Shown here: positions 47,549 to 57,503 of the stretch, one piece after another
How the letters are laid out: each line of letters starts with the position of its first letter
Numbering within the stretch: position 1 is the first letter of the stretch
DNA from: Duganella sp. BuS-21
GTDB taxonomy: Bacteria; Pseudomonadota; Gammaproteobacteria; Burkholderiales; Burkholderiaceae_D
Assembly: GCA_041874725.1 (NCBI GenBank)
Contig: CP097466.1
Location: forward strand, 3,534,001-3,598,000
Reading direction: 5' to 3'
DNA: 64,000 nucleotides
Position numbers and translations under genes: made by a program
Notes under the pieces: generated by a model
Seen by the model: only the letters and a program-made list of their open reading frames with translations
Database searches by the model: none
What the model was told of the DNA's origin: nothing

Positions 47549-47792
47549 AGCGATTGCGACCTGTGCGATGACGCCTATGTGCTTAGCCGAACTGAGCTGG
47601 CTATTTTCCTCCAAATTGTGAAGGCGACCTGCCTAAATTTATAGATGTGGCTATTTCATCACAGTTGAAGTTGTAGCATCGAAAGATCGCTTGGTCTCAG
47701 TTATCAATGGTTGTGAAACGCCTAGGTCGCTCTGCCGAAAACAACGGATAATAGTGCCTACCTCGTTTTGAGCATTAATTTGGAATATTCCC
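47549..47792. other. intergenic region between divergent regulator and ycaO-like genes
   Basis: About 240 bases that must hold the promoters of the sigma-54 activator and of the OsmC-YcaO gene. No -24/-12 element, strong palindrome or open frame is apparent. Confidence 0.35.
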
Positions 47793-50000
47793 ATGGAAAT
47801 TAAAGTCAACTTCCTCGATAAGCTTCGTCTTGAAGCGAAATTCGACGATTTCACCGTCATCGCCGACCAGCCGATCCGCTACAAGGGCGACGGCTCCGCA
47901 CCCGGCCCGTTCGATTATTTCCTGGCCTCGTCGGCCCTGTGCGCCGCTTATTTTGTGAAGTTGTATTGCAATACGCGCAATATTCCGACCGAAAACATCC
48001 GCCTGTCGCAGAACAATATCGTCGATCCGGAAAACCGCTACCAGCAGATTTTCAAGATTCAGGTCGAGCTGCCGGAGGATATTTCGGAGAAGGATCGCCA
48101 GGGCATCCTGCGCTCCATCGACCGCTGCACGGTCAAAAAAGTGGTACAGGCCGGCCCCGAGTTCATCATTGAAGAAGTCGCCAATCTGGACGAAGATGCC
48201 CAGGCGCTGCTGACGGTGAAGCCGTCGTCGGACGCCCAGACCTACATCGCCGGCAAGGATCTGCCGCTGGAACAGACCATTGCCAATATGTCGGCAACGC
48301 TGGCCAAGCTCGGCATCAAGATCGAAATCGCGTCGTGGCGCAACATCGTGCCGAACGTGTGGTCGCTGCATATTCGCGACGCGCATTCGCCGATGTGCTT
48401 CACCAACGGCAAGGGCTCGACCAAGGAAAGCGCGCTGGCGTCGGCCCTGGGCGAGTACATCGAACGCCTGAACAACAACCATTTCTACGCCGGCGCCTAC
48501 TGGGGCGAGGACGTCGCCAACGCCGACTTCGTCCACTATCCGAACGAGCGCTGGTTCAAACCGGGCCGCCGCGACGCGCTGCCGCCGGAAATCCTGGATG
48601 AATACTGTCTTGAAATCTACAACGCGGACCGCGAACTGCGCGGCTCACACCTGATCGACACCAACTCGGGCAACACGGAACGCGGCATCTGCTCGCTGCC
48701 ATACGTGCGCCGGTCGGACGGCGCGGTCGTGTATTTCCCATCCAACCTGGTGGAAAACCTGTACGTCAGCAACGGCATGAGCGCCGGCAATACGCTGGCC
48801 GAAGCCCAGGTACAGTGCCTGTCGGAGATTTTTGAACGCGCGGTCAAACGCGAAATCCTGGAAGGCGAGATCGCCTTGCCGGATGTGCCGCAGGAAGTGC
48901 TGGCGAAATATCCGGGCATCGTGGCCGGCATCAAGGGCCTGGAAGAGCAGGGCTTCCCGGTGCTGGTCAAGGATGCGTCCTTGGGCGGCACCTATCCGGT
49001 CATGTGCGTAACCTTGATGAATCCGCGCACCGGCGGCGTGTTCGCCTCCTTCGGCGCGCATCCGAGCCTGGAGGTGGCGCTGGAACGCAGCCTGACCGAA
49101 CTGCTGCAGGGCCGCAGCTTTGAAGGCTTGAACGATCTGCCGCCGCCGACCTTCACCAGCGAAGCCGTCACCGAGCCGAACAACTTTGTCGAACACTTCA
49201 TCGACTCCAGCGGCATCGTCTCGTGGCGTTTCTTCAGCGCCAGGGCGGATTACGACTTCGTCGAATGGGATTTCTCCGGCCACGGCGAAAACTCCAACGC
49301 CGACGAAGCGGCCACCTTGTTCGGCATCCTGGCCGAGATGGGCAAGGAATCGTACATGGCCGTCTACGACGACCTGGGCGCGACCGCCTGCCGCATCCTG
49401 GTGCCCGGCTATTCGGAAGTCTATCCGGTGGAAGACCTGATCTGGGACAACACCAACAAGGCGCTGCTGTTCCGCTCGGACATCCTGAACCTGCATACCC
49501 TGGACGACGACGCGCTGGAAGCCTTGCTGGAACGCCTGGACAATAGCGAGCTGGACGAATACGGCGACATCGCCACCCTGATCGGTGTCGAGTTCGACGA
49601 GAACACGGAGTGGGGCCAGCTGACTACGCTGGAGCTGAAGCTGCTGATCCATCTCGCGCTGGAGCAGTTCGAGGACGCGCACGACCTGGTCGGCGCCTTC
49701 CTGCAATACAACGACAACACGGTCGAACGCCGCCTGTTCTATCAGGCCTTGAACGTGGTGCTGGAGGTGGTGCTCGATGACGATATGGAACTGGAAGACT
49801 ACGAGGTCAACTTCCGCCGCATGTTTGGCGACGCGCGCATGGATGCGGCGCTGGGCGCGGTCGATGGCAGCGTGCGGTTCTACGGTTTGACCCCGACCAG
49901 CATGAAGCTGGAAGGCCTGGACAGGCATCATCGCCTGATTGACAGCTACAAGAAACTGCACGTGGCGCGTGGCAAGGCGGCGACGTCCAACCAAGAATAG
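47793..50000 (+). CDS. ycaO: OsmC-YcaO fusion protein (ribosomal S12 methylthiotransferase accessory type)
   Basis: This 735-residue protein has an N-terminal OsmC-like domain (1 to about 135; PGPFDYFLASSALCAAYFVKLYC with the conserved Cys). The YcaO ATP-dependent domain follows (KGSTKESALASALGEYIERL, VYFPSNLVENLYVSNGMSAGNTLAEAQVQCLSEIFERAVKREIL), then a C-terminal helical region. E. coli YcaO lacks the full OsmC part but is otherwise similar and is linked to RimO-dependent modification of ribosomal protein S12. No precursor peptide or dehydrogenase gene is nearby, so a RiPP role is unlikely. Confidence 0.85.
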   Translation: MEIKVNFLDKLRLEAKFDDFTVIADQPIRYKGDGSAPGPFDYFLASSALCAAYFVKLYCNTRNIPTENIRLSQNNIVDPENRYQQIFKIQVELPEDISEKDRQGILRSIDRCTVKKVVQAGPEFIIEEVANLDEDAQALLTVKPSSDAQTYIAGKDLPLEQTIANMSATLAKLGIKIEIASWRNIVPNVWSLHIRDAHSPMCFTNGKGSTKESALASALGEYIERLNNNHFYAGAYWGEDVANADFVHYPNERWFKPGRRDALPPEILDEYCLEIYNADRELRGSHLIDTNSGNTERGICSLPYVRRSDGAVVYFPSNLVENLYVSNGMSAGNTLAEAQVQCLSEIFERAVKREILEGEIALPDVPQEVLAKYPGIVAGIKGLEEQGFPVLVKDASLGGTYPVMCVTLMNPRTGGVFASFGAHPSLEVALERSLTELLQGRSFEGLNDLPPPTFTSEAVTEPNNFVEHFIDSSGIVSWRFFSARADYDFVEWDFSGHGENSNADEAATLFGILAEMGKESYMAVYDDLGATACRILVPGYSEVYPVEDLIWDNTNKALLFRSDILNLHTLDDDALEALLERLDNSELDEYGDIATLIGVEFDENTEWGQLTTLELKLLIHLALEQFEDAHDLVGAFLQYNDNTVERRLFYQALNVVLEVVLDDDMELEDYEVNFRRMFGDARMDAALGAVDGSVRFYGLTPTSMKLEGLDRHHRLIDSYKKLHVARGKAATSNQE

Positions 50001-50198
50001 CCGTCTTCCAGCCTTCAATCCCGACTCGCGCTTCCAGTTCGTGTTCCTGTGCGTGGTGGGGCTGCCTATCATAGCCGCCTATTTCTGCTTTATCACGGAG
50101 CTAGGTGAGTAGCTTGGCATGATGGGTTTGACGTTGCTTGCGGCTTACTAAAAAATGGTATCGCAAACATTTTTAGACTCGCTAACACGGAGACTACC
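50001..50198. other. gap with a possible short membrane-peptide remnant
   Basis: Between YcaO and the GH95 gene one frame (50002-50112) is open, without an ATG, and reads a hydrophobic stretch (FVFLCVVGLPIIAAYFC) before a stop. This could be the C-terminal scrap of a membrane protein or chance. The rest must hold the GH95 promoter. Confidence 0.25.
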
Positions 50199-52658
50199 AT
50201 GCAGAACAAAGATGAAACGCCGGGTGAGTTTAGTCCGGGGCGCCGGCTGCTGCTGTCGGCAGGCTTGGCAGCAGCGTTGCCCGGCTTGGCCGGCGCCGCG
50301 CTGAGTACGCAGGAAGAAGGCGGACGGCAGCGGCTTTCGCTGTGGTACGACGCCCCGGCCGGAGCCTGGGTCGAAGCGCTGCCGGTCGGCAATGGTCGGG
50401 CGGGCGCCATGGTGTTCGGGCGCGTTCGTCAGGAACGCCTGCAATTGAACGAAGGCAGCCTGTTTGCGGGCGGTCCCTATAATCCCAATAATCCGACCGC
50501 AGCCGCCGCCTTGCCGCGCGTGCGCGAACTGCTGGCGCAAGGGCGCTACCGCGAAGCAACCGAGCTGGTGTCCAACGACGTGATCGCCAAGCCTGCGACG
50601 CAGATGCCATATGGCGCCGCAGGCGATCTGCTGCTCGATTTTCAGGGCCTGTCCGGGGCGCGCGGCTACGGCCGCCGGCTGGATCTGGACACGGCCACCA
50701 CCATCACCGAGTTCTCCAGCAACGGCGCGCGCCATCGCCGCGAGCTGTTTGCCAGCGTCCCGGATGGCGTGCTGGTCATGCATCTGACGGCGGAGGGCGG
50801 CACGCTGGACTTCGACGTGTCGTATCGCCATCCGCGTGAGACCCGCTATGGCGACCGTCTGCCAGTGGGCGCCGCGTGGGACTACGCCGAAGCGCCCGAT
50901 GCGCAGCCCCGGCCGGCTACCCCGAGCATCGGCGCTGATGGTTCCGGCGCGTTGCTGATCGAAGGCCGGAACGTGTCCGCCGCCGGCATCGCTGCGGCGC
51001 TGCGCTACGCGGTGCGCGTCGGTGCAGTCGGCGATGGCCGTATCGACACCGAAGGCGACCGGCTGCGCGTACGCGGCGCCACCCAAGTGACCTTGATCAT
51101 CGCGGCCGCGACCAGCCATGTCAACAGCACCGATGTCGGCGGCGATCCGGTAGCGCTGGTTCGCACAGCTTGCATGGCTGCGGCCAAGAAGCCGCACGCC
51201 GTGTTGCGTGCCGCGCACGTGGCCGCGCACCGGGCTTTGTTCAGCCGTTTTTCGCTCGAAATTGGTAGCGCTACCCGCGCTTTCAGCGCTACGGATGTGC
51301 GGATTTCTCAGGCAGAACAGGCGAACGATTCCGAGTTGGCCGCAATGGCGGCGCTCTACGTGCAATATGCCCGCTACCTCTTGTTGTCCTGTTCGCGCGC
51401 CGGCGGCCAAGCTGCCAATCTGCAGGGAATCTGGAACGAGGGCACCAATCCGCCCTGGGGTGCCAAGTACACCATCAACATCAACACCGAGATGAATTAC
51501 TGGCCGGCGCAGTCAGCCAACCTGGCCGCCTGCGTCGCGCCGGTGCTGACCATGGTGGAGGAACTGGCCATCAGCGGCGCCGTGACCGCGCGCAGCATGT
51601 ACGGCGCGCGCGGCTGGGTGGCCCACCACAATACCGACCTGTGGCGTGCCAGCGCACCCATCGACGGTCCCAACTGGGGCATGTGGCCATGCGGCGGCGC
51701 GTGGCTGTGCCAGATCCTGTGGGATCACTGGGACTATGGGCGCGACCTGGCCTGGCTGCGGCGCATCCATCCATTGCTAAAGGGCGCATCGCTGTTCTTC
51801 ATCGACACACTGGTCGCGGACCCGCAGGGGCGCGGGCTGCTGACCTCGCCATCGATCTCGCCGGAAAACGAGCACCACCCGGGCTTTGCCCTGTGCGCCG
51901 GACCGGCCATGGACCGCCAGATCGTGCGTGATCTGCTGGGCTGGACGCTGGCGGCCCAACAGACGCTGGCCGACCCGGACAGCGCATTCACGCAGGCGTT
52001 GGAGAGCACCCGCGCGCGCCTGGCGCCCGACCGCATCGGCGCGCAAGGCCAGTTGCAGGAGTGGCTGGAGGACTGGGACGCCGCTGCGCCAGAGCCGCAA
52101 CACCGCCACGTGTCGCATCTGTACGGCGTCTATCCGAGCGAACAGATCAATGTGCGCGACACGCCGGCCTTGATCGACGCCGCCAAGGTCACGCTGAATG
52201 CGCGTGGCGACCGTTCCACCGGCTGGGCCACGGCCTGGCGCCTGGCGCTGTGGGCGCGGATGGGCGAGGGCGAGCGGGCGCTGGCGATCCTGCGCGGACT
52301 GCTGGGGCCGGAGCGCACTTATCCGAACATGTTCGACGCCCATCCGCCGTTCCAGATCGACGGTAATTTCGGCGGCACGGCCGGGATATTGGAAATGCTG
52401 GTGCAGTCCTGGGGCGGAGAAATCCACCTGCTGCCGGCGCTGCCGCGTGCCTGGCCGGATGGTGTGGTGCGCGGCCTGCGCGTGCGCGGTGGAATTGAGC
52501 TGGATCTTCATTGGAAAGCGGGGAAACCACAGCGATTGGCATTGCGCGGCACGCCTGACACCAACTTGAGGTTGCGGCACGGCAATCATATGGTGAATGC
52601 CAAGTTAAATTCTAGTGGCAACCTGTGGTTGAACGGCAACCTTAAAATTGTAATTTAA
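50199..52658 (+). CDS. glycoside hydrolase family 95 (alpha-L-fucosidase/galactosidase type)
   Basis: This 819-residue enzyme has a possible Tat-type signal (GRRLLLSAGLAAALPG) and is predicted to be exported. GH95 landmarks are present: RLSLWYDAPAGAWVEALPVGNGRAGAMVFG at the start, NPPWGAKYTININTEMNYWPA and SPSISPENEHHPG (catalytic Glu region), and IDGNFGGTAGILEML (catalytic Asp region). The family cleaves alpha-1,2-linked fucose or alpha-L-galactose from plant or host glycans. The TonB receptor gene downstream probably imports the released or partly trimmed glycan. No GH29 or fucose pathway gene is seen here. Confidence 0.85.
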   Translation: MQNKDETPGEFSPGRRLLLSAGLAAALPGLAGAALSTQEEGGRQRLSLWYDAPAGAWVEALPVGNGRAGAMVFGRVRQERLQLNEGSLFAGGPYNPNNPTAAAALPRVRELLAQGRYREATELVSNDVIAKPATQMPYGAAGDLLLDFQGLSGARGYGRRLDLDTATTITEFSSNGARHRRELFASVPDGVLVMHLTAEGGTLDFDVSYRHPRETRYGDRLPVGAAWDYAEAPDAQPRPATPSIGADGSGALLIEGRNVSAAGIAAALRYAVRVGAVGDGRIDTEGDRLRVRGATQVTLIIAAATSHVNSTDVGGDPVALVRTACMAAAKKPHAVLRAAHVAAHRALFSRFSLEIGSATRAFSATDVRISQAEQANDSELAAMAALYVQYARYLLLSCSRAGGQAANLQGIWNEGTNPPWGAKYTININTEMNYWPAQSANLAACVAPVLTMVEELAISGAVTARSMYGARGWVAHHNTDLWRASAPIDGPNWGMWPCGGAWLCQILWDHWDYGRDLAWLRRIHPLLKGASLFFIDTLVADPQGRGLLTSPSISPENEHHPGFALCAGPAMDRQIVRDLLGWTLAAQQTLADPDSAFTQALESTRARLAPDRIGAQGQLQEWLEDWDAAAPEPQHRHVSHLYGVYPSEQINVRDTPALIDAAKVTLNARGDRSTGWATAWRLALWARMGEGERALAILRGLLGPERTYPNMFDAHPPFQIDGNFGGTAGILEMLVQSWGGEIHLLPALPRAWPDGVVRGLRVRGGIELDLHWKAGKPQRLALRGTPDTNLRLRHGNHMVNAKLNSSGNLWLNGNLKIVI

Positions 52659-52782
52659 TGAGATGATTTGATAACGCTACCAAAGCAGGGAGGAAAAAGT
52701 TATCAGAATCGGTTTAAGCAACACAGGCGCGCCGGTAGGTAAAACGGATGACGCCATTCATTAAAAATAAAAGGAGATAACC

Positions 52783-55743
52783 ATGAAGACACCAGTACGA
52801 CGCACAATGATCAACCTCGCCGTGGCCAGTGCCTGCGGCATGATTGCGCTGCACGCCCAGGCCCAGCAAGCGCCAGCCGAGCCAACCGCCCCGGGCGTCA
52901 ATCCAGCTACGTCTGCCGCGCCTGCCACGCCGGAAGCTGAAGAAGGCACCAAAACCGTTGTCGTGTCGGGTTCGCGCATCGCCGCACGCGGTTTTTCGCA
53001 ACCGACGCCGACCACCACCCTGTCGGCCGCCGAACTCGACAAGGCAGCCAAACCGAATATCTTTGAATCGCTGATCGAACTGCCGGCGTTGCAGGGCAGT
53101 ACCGGCCGCACCACCAACACCTTCAGCACCTCCAGCGGCATCCAGGGCTTGTCCTCGCTGTCGCTGCGCGGCCTCGGTACTTTGCGTACGCTGACCCTGC
53201 TCGATGGCCAGCGCGTGGTCGGCGCCAACGTCACCGGCGTCACCGACGTCAGCCAGTTTCCGCAGCTGCTGGTCAAGCGCGTGGACGTGGTCACCGGCGG
53301 CGCTTCGGCTTCCTACGGTTCGGACGCCATCGGCGGCGTGGTCAACTTCATCACCGACAAGAAATTCACCGGCTTCAAGGCCAACGTGGCGGGCGGCATG
53401 ACCCAATACCACGACGACAAGAGCGGCACCCTGCAGGCTGCCTGGGGCCGCGGCTTCGCCGACGACCGCCTGCATGTGACCGTCAGCGGCGAGTTCACTA
53501 AACAGAACGGCATCGACTCACCTGGCTTCGGTCAGGTGGGCGCGGGCGGCCGCACCTGGTACAACAATCCGGCGCTGCAGGAATCGACCAAGGACATGCA
53601 GGCCGCCGGTGCGCCGCGCTTCAAGAGCATCACCAACGCTCAGCACATCCAGTATGCCAAGTACGGCCTGATCACCAACGGCCCGCTGAAAGGTACGGCC
53701 TTCGGTCCTGGCGGCACGCCATATCCGTTCCAGTACGGCACCGATTGCGTCGGTAACTTCTGTATCGGCGGCGACCGTTCGGGCAGCGTGGGCGCCGGCA
53801 CCAATCTGGCCATGAACTTCAAGCGCCAGGTGGCATACACCCGCGTTTCGTGGGATCTGGACGCCGACAACGAAATTTACGTCACCGGCAACTGGGCGCA
53901 AGTGACCTCCGTGTTCTCGCCGAATCCTGGCGCGGCCAAGCAGGGCAACCTGTCGATCAAGTGCGACAACGCCTACCTGCCGGCTTCGGTTGCTGCTGGA
54001 TGCGCTTCCGGCTACCCGACCGGTGTGATGTCGGTCGGTACGGCCAACGGTGAATTCCCGGCCAACATCAATGTGCATCCGACCCGGACCCAGCGCCGTG
54101 TGGTTGTCGGCGCCGACGGCAAGTTCCAGATGTTCGGCAAGGAATGGTCGTACGACGCATACGCCGAGCATGGCGAAAACAAGACCGTGATTCACGTGAA
54201 GGACATCACGCTCAATCCGCGCTACAACTTCGCCATCGACGCAATCAAGGATCCGGCCAGCGGCCAGATCGTTTGCCGCAGCGCCGCCGCACGCGCCGCC
54301 GGCTGCCAGCCGATCAACATCTTCGGCCAGGTGCCGATCAATATGGCGGGCTGGAACTACATCTCACCTAGCAGCGGACCGATGCAACACACCGATTCGA
54401 CTCAAAACGTTGTTAGCGCTAACATCAACGGTGAGTTGATGCAGGGTTGGGCCGGTCCGATCGCCATCGCGTTCGGCGCCGAATGGCGTCGCGAGGACTA
54501 CTCGGTGCGCGGCGATCCATACGGCGCCGGCGTGGAACTGAGCTCGCCATACAGTGCCGAATATCCTGCCGACCCGACCTTGTCGACCACCGGCGATAAC
54601 TGGTTCGCGGGTAACTACCACAACGGCAAGGGCGCGTTCAACGTCAAGGAAGCGTATGTTGAGCTGAACATCCCATTCCTGAAATCGGCCACCTGGGGCG
54701 AAGCCAATCTGAACATCGCCGACCGCGAAGAGAAGTACAGCACGGCCGGCAAGGCCCGCGCATGGAAGCTCGGCGCCACTTGGTCGACCCCGATCGATGG
54801 CCTGCGCGTGCGTGCCGTCAGCTCGGCGGACGTGCGTGCGCCGAACTTGTCGGAACTGTTTGCCGCCATGACGGTCACCAACCAGGCCGTCAACAACAAC
54901 CAGGGCCAGTCGGTTCAAATCCAGCAGCGCAACGTCGGTAATCCAGCGTTGAAGCCGGAGGAAGCACGCAACAACTCCATCGGTCTGGTGCTGAGCCAGC
55001 CGAGCTGGGCGCGTAACTTCAACGTGTCGGTCGATTACTACGACATCAAGGTGAAGAACGTGATCAGTTCGCTGAATCCGCAACAGGAAGTCGACCTGTG
55101 CTACGGCGGCAACCAGCAGGTTTGCTCGGCGGTGTCGATCACCGGTCCTGCGGGCACCAACTACGTGCTGGCGCAAAGCTTCAACTTCGCCTCCCTGCAT
55201 ACGCGCGGCGTCGATTTCGAACTGGCTTATCGCAAGAACATGGCGGATTACGGCCTGCCTGGCAACGTGACCCTGCGTGGTCTGGCCTCGCGCATGATCC
55301 ATTCGATCTCCGATCCAGGCGTGCCTGGCACCACGCCGATCGAAGGCGCCGGCGCCATGACTGGTGCGACGCCGAAGTGGAAAGCACTGGTATCGCAGTC
55401 GTGGGACGGCCTTGCAGGCGGCAAGCTCGGCCTGACGCTGACGGAGCGTTGGATAGGCGCCGGTAAATTCAACAACGAATATATCGAATGCCAGACCAAA
55501 TGCCCGCTGCCTACCGCCGCGCATCCAACCATCTTCGACAACCACATGCCGGGCGCGGTCTATTTCGACCTGGGCGGCACGTACAACTTTTCGAAACAGG
55601 TAACGGCTTACTTCAAGGTCGACAATCTGGCCGACCGCGCACCGGTGCTGGTTCCACAGACCAACTTGAGCCTGGCCCTGAATCCTGCAGTGTATGACTC
55701 GGTTGGCCGTACCTACCGCGTTGGCCTCCGCATGAACTACTAA
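52783..55743 (+). CDS. TonB-dependent outer-membrane receptor
   Basis: This 986-residue protein has a signal peptide (MKTPVRRTMINLAVASACGMIALHAQAQQ) and a low-complexity linker. The plug domain shows GTKTVVVSGSRI as TonB-box-like region, SLSLRGLGTLRTLTLLDGQRV, RVDVVTGGASASYGSDAIGGVVNFIT. A 22-strand barrel ends in the typical aromatic YRVGLRMNY. The large size and the neighbouring GH95 suggest carbohydrate uptake, as in the N-acetylglucosamine/xylan-type receptors. A 124-base gap with AAGGAG precedes it. Confidence 0.87.
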   Translation: MKTPVRRTMINLAVASACGMIALHAQAQQAPAEPTAPGVNPATSAAPATPEAEEGTKTVVVSGSRIAARGFSQPTPTTTLSAAELDKAAKPNIFESLIELPALQGSTGRTTNTFSTSSGIQGLSSLSLRGLGTLRTLTLLDGQRVVGANVTGVTDVSQFPQLLVKRVDVVTGGASASYGSDAIGGVVNFITDKKFTGFKANVAGGMTQYHDDKSGTLQAAWGRGFADDRLHVTVSGEFTKQNGIDSPGFGQVGAGGRTWYNNPALQESTKDMQAAGAPRFKSITNAQHIQYAKYGLITNGPLKGTAFGPGGTPYPFQYGTDCVGNFCIGGDRSGSVGAGTNLAMNFKRQVAYTRVSWDLDADNEIYVTGNWAQVTSVFSPNPGAAKQGNLSIKCDNAYLPASVAAGCASGYPTGVMSVGTANGEFPANINVHPTRTQRRVVVGADGKFQMFGKEWSYDAYAEHGENKTVIHVKDITLNPRYNFAIDAIKDPASGQIVCRSAAARAAGCQPINIFGQVPINMAGWNYISPSSGPMQHTDSTQNVVSANINGELMQGWAGPIAIAFGAEWRREDYSVRGDPYGAGVELSSPYSAEYPADPTLSTTGDNWFAGNYHNGKGAFNVKEAYVELNIPFLKSATWGEANLNIADREEKYSTAGKARAWKLGATWSTPIDGLRVRAVSSADVRAPNLSELFAAMTVTNQAVNNNQGQSVQIQQRNVGNPALKPEEARNNSIGLVLSQPSWARNFNVSVDYYDIKVKNVISSLNPQQEVDLCYGGNQQVCSAVSITGPAGTNYVLAQSFNFASLHTRGVDFELAYRKNMADYGLPGNVTLRGLASRMIHSISDPGVPGTTPIEGAGAMTGATPKWKALVSQSWDGLAGGKLGLTLTERWIGAGKFNNEYIECQTKCPLPTAAHPTIFDNHMPGAVYFDLGGTYNFSKQVTAYFKVDNLADRAPVLVPQTNLSLALNPAVYDSVGRTYRVGLRMNY

Positions 55744-55757
55744 AGGGGGCGCCGGCT

Positions 55758-55874
55758 GTGTGGAGTTTATTTTCCGTACTGCCGGCGCTTGGCCGGTTGA
55801 CCATCATGATCGCCTGGAGCAAGGTTCAACCGCTTCTGGCCTTCGTGGTGGCCGCCATGTTGGCTAACGCTTGA
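55758..55874 (+). pseudogene. truncated 5' end of a membrane transporter (GntP-like?)
   Basis: After AAAGGGGG a GTG starts a 38-codon frame (SLFSVLPALGRLTIMIAWSK followed by VQPLLAFVVAAMLANA) that ends at 55874. It resembles the first one to two helices of GntP-family permeases and is cut off where the following, differently composed segment begins. It overlaps the end of the convergent L,D-transpeptidase-like gene by about ten bases. Family identity is tentative; a truncated carrier for the GH95/TonB locus would make sense. Confidence 0.4.
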
Positions 55875-56685
55875 TCGGCACGGGACGCGCCCATACAGGT
55901 CGAACTGCGGACAGCGAGTCGACGATGACCATGTACTGACCTTGCTGCGCAATTGATTGGCGGTCAGCTTTCAGCACCCATAAATTGCCGCCATCTTCCA
56001 TCGCCTGGTCATATACGGCATCCAACAAACCGTACACATCCAGGAACAGGTTTAAGGTCGCTGGAATGCGAATGCAACCCTCGGAGGCAACTGTCCCCAG
56101 GCGCTTCTCAAGAACGTTGGGATCGGTCGCGTGCATTTGCAAGCGCATCTGGGTAATGGCGCCGGTGCCCCAACCACGCTGCGCCTGCTGCCAGCCAAAA
56201 TCAAACACACGCATTCCGCGTCGGCCATAACCTCGAAGATGATTTTCGTTCAGCGTTCCTTCAGCGCGAAAATCTGGATTGTCTAGCGTGTGTGGAAATA
56301 CACCCAACGGAGTGAGGAAGTGATTGTATGAACCTACCTTGCCGGTGGACACCGCCGTCGCGCCGATCAAGTGCCACATTCCAGCATCTGTATGCAAAAT
56401 CACCAGCGCAGCCTGCACTTGGGGGCTACGGTCAATTAGCAGCACGATCTGTGCAGGTGCCTCAAGCTTAGCATCTGCCAATGCCTGTTTCAGCAGCACT
56501 ACGTAACGCGCCTGGTCAGCGGCAGGTATTTCTATGCGGTGGTCTACTTCACGAGCAAACTTATCGGACCACTGCGCAGCGGATAACTCAAGTGGGCCGG
56601 CCAGTGAGCTATGCGAACTAGACAACATCGCCAGCGCTAGCAGTGGCACCAATTCAGACTTCCAAGAATACGGACCCTTGTTCAA
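55864..56685 (-). CDS. L,D-transpeptidase-like (YkuD fold) exported protein
   Basis: The C-terminal half contains MHATDPNVLEKRLGTVASEGCIRIPATLNLFLDVYG, a YkuD-type catalytic block with Cys in SEGCIR (normally SHGCIR, so the motif His is Glu here). An upstream domain includes VVLLKQALADAKLEAPAQIVLLIDRSPQVQAALVIL. A signal-like stretch (SELVPLLALAMLSSSHSSLAG) marks export. The family cross-links or edits peptidoglycan, or attaches proteins to it. The start is uncertain: TTG at 56685 overlaps the preceding gene's stop by four bases; GTG at 56649 is an alternative. Confidence 0.65.
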   Translation of the reverse strand: MNKGPYSWKSELVPLLALAMLSSSHSSLAGPLELSAAQWSDKFAREVDHRIEIPAADQARYVVLLKQALADAKLEAPAQIVLLIDRSPQVQAALVILHTDAGMWHLIGATAVSTGKVGSYNHFLTPLGVFPHTLDNPDFRAEGTLNENHLRGYGRRGMRVFDFGWQQAQRGWGTGAITQMRLQMHATDPNVLEKRLGTVASEGCIRIPATLNLFLDVYGLLDAVYDQAMEDGGNLWVLKADRQSIAQQGQYMVIVDSLSAVRPVWARPVPIKR

Positions 56686-57425
56686 GGTATCCGCACTGCG
56701 GAGGCAGCTGGTTTGATCTGGCGTGGCTGAGAGGCGTGCATCCTGACGATGGCTTGCTGCACAGCTTCTTGCAACAAGGTCCATCGTCCCACCTCGGCCT
56801 TTTGCAAGTCCGCCAGTCTGTCTTCTGCGACGACAATATTCGCGTGGAAAGCGGAATTTTGGAGTTCCAGTTGTGTTTTTTCGTCACCGGTTTCTGCCAA
56901 CGCTCGCTGCCGGAGGGGCAATAATTGTGCGTTCGCCTCCGCTAATTGGGCTGAGCTTGCAAGGATGAATTGTCTGCGTTGCATGTCGACTTTTACATAT
57001 GTGAAGCGCGGCATTGCTTTCAGCGAGGCGCGTGTAGCACCTGGCAAAATCAGAACTCCGGCTTGTTCTAGCACTTTGTCGAGCGGCACCGCTACCGCAT
57101 GCCCACCTATTTGGATAGCGCCGCCAGGGCCGATAATTAAAACGTATGGTGCTGCAGCGGACGTCACCACGAGGTCTATCACTGTGCCGATTTGCTTGCC
57201 GTTGATCGATGCGTAGACAGCACGACCGAACAGGCCGCGTCTTACGCTCCAGCCCTGCACGGCCCCGCTCGATTCGGATAAGGTCATGCTGACCACCGCC
57301 GCTTTGCCCGGCTGCTGCGCGTTCGCCAAGCCTGGACCGAATAGGCCGGCGACCAGCCATATTGCCGACTCAACTGCCCGGGACCGAGCACCCGCAATTT
57401 CTTCGCGAAATTTAAACTCTGTCAT
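56682..57425 (-). CDS. exported PRC-barrel-like protein
   Basis: This 247-residue protein has a signal-like N-terminus (SAIWLVAGLFGPGLANAQQ). A PRC-barrel-like domain follows (VQGWSVRRGLFGRAVYASINGKQIGTVIDLVVTSAAAPYVLIIG... FTYVKVD), then a helical coiled-coil tail (LAEANAQLLPLRQRALAETGDEKTQLELQNSAF). Its stop overlaps the start of the L,D-transpeptidase-like gene, so the pair probably forms an operon acting in the envelope. Function is unknown. Confidence 0.65.
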   Translation of the reverse strand: MTEFKFREEIAGARSRAVESAIWLVAGLFGPGLANAQQPGKAAVVSMTLSESSGAVQGWSVRRGLFGRAVYASINGKQIGTVIDLVVTSAAAPYVLIIGPGGAIQIGGHAVAVPLDKVLEQAGVLILPGATRASLKAMPRFTYVKVDMQRRQFILASSAQLAEANAQLLPLRQRALAETGDEKTQLELQNSAFHANIVVAEDRLADLQKAEVGRWTLLQEAVQQAIVRMHASQPRQIKPAASAVRIP

Positions 57426-57503
57426 TATTATTCCGTCTGAGCGATTTCGACTATCCCGACTGGCGTAAAAGCCTGCCGGAACTCGTGCTGATGACTATCT
57501 ACA

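Noticed and set aside
47793..50000. RiPP (azoline) biosynthesis cluster based on the YcaO domain
   Set aside because: The protein is of the OsmC-linked ribosomal accessory type and no precursor peptide, dehydrogenase or leader protease gene is near.
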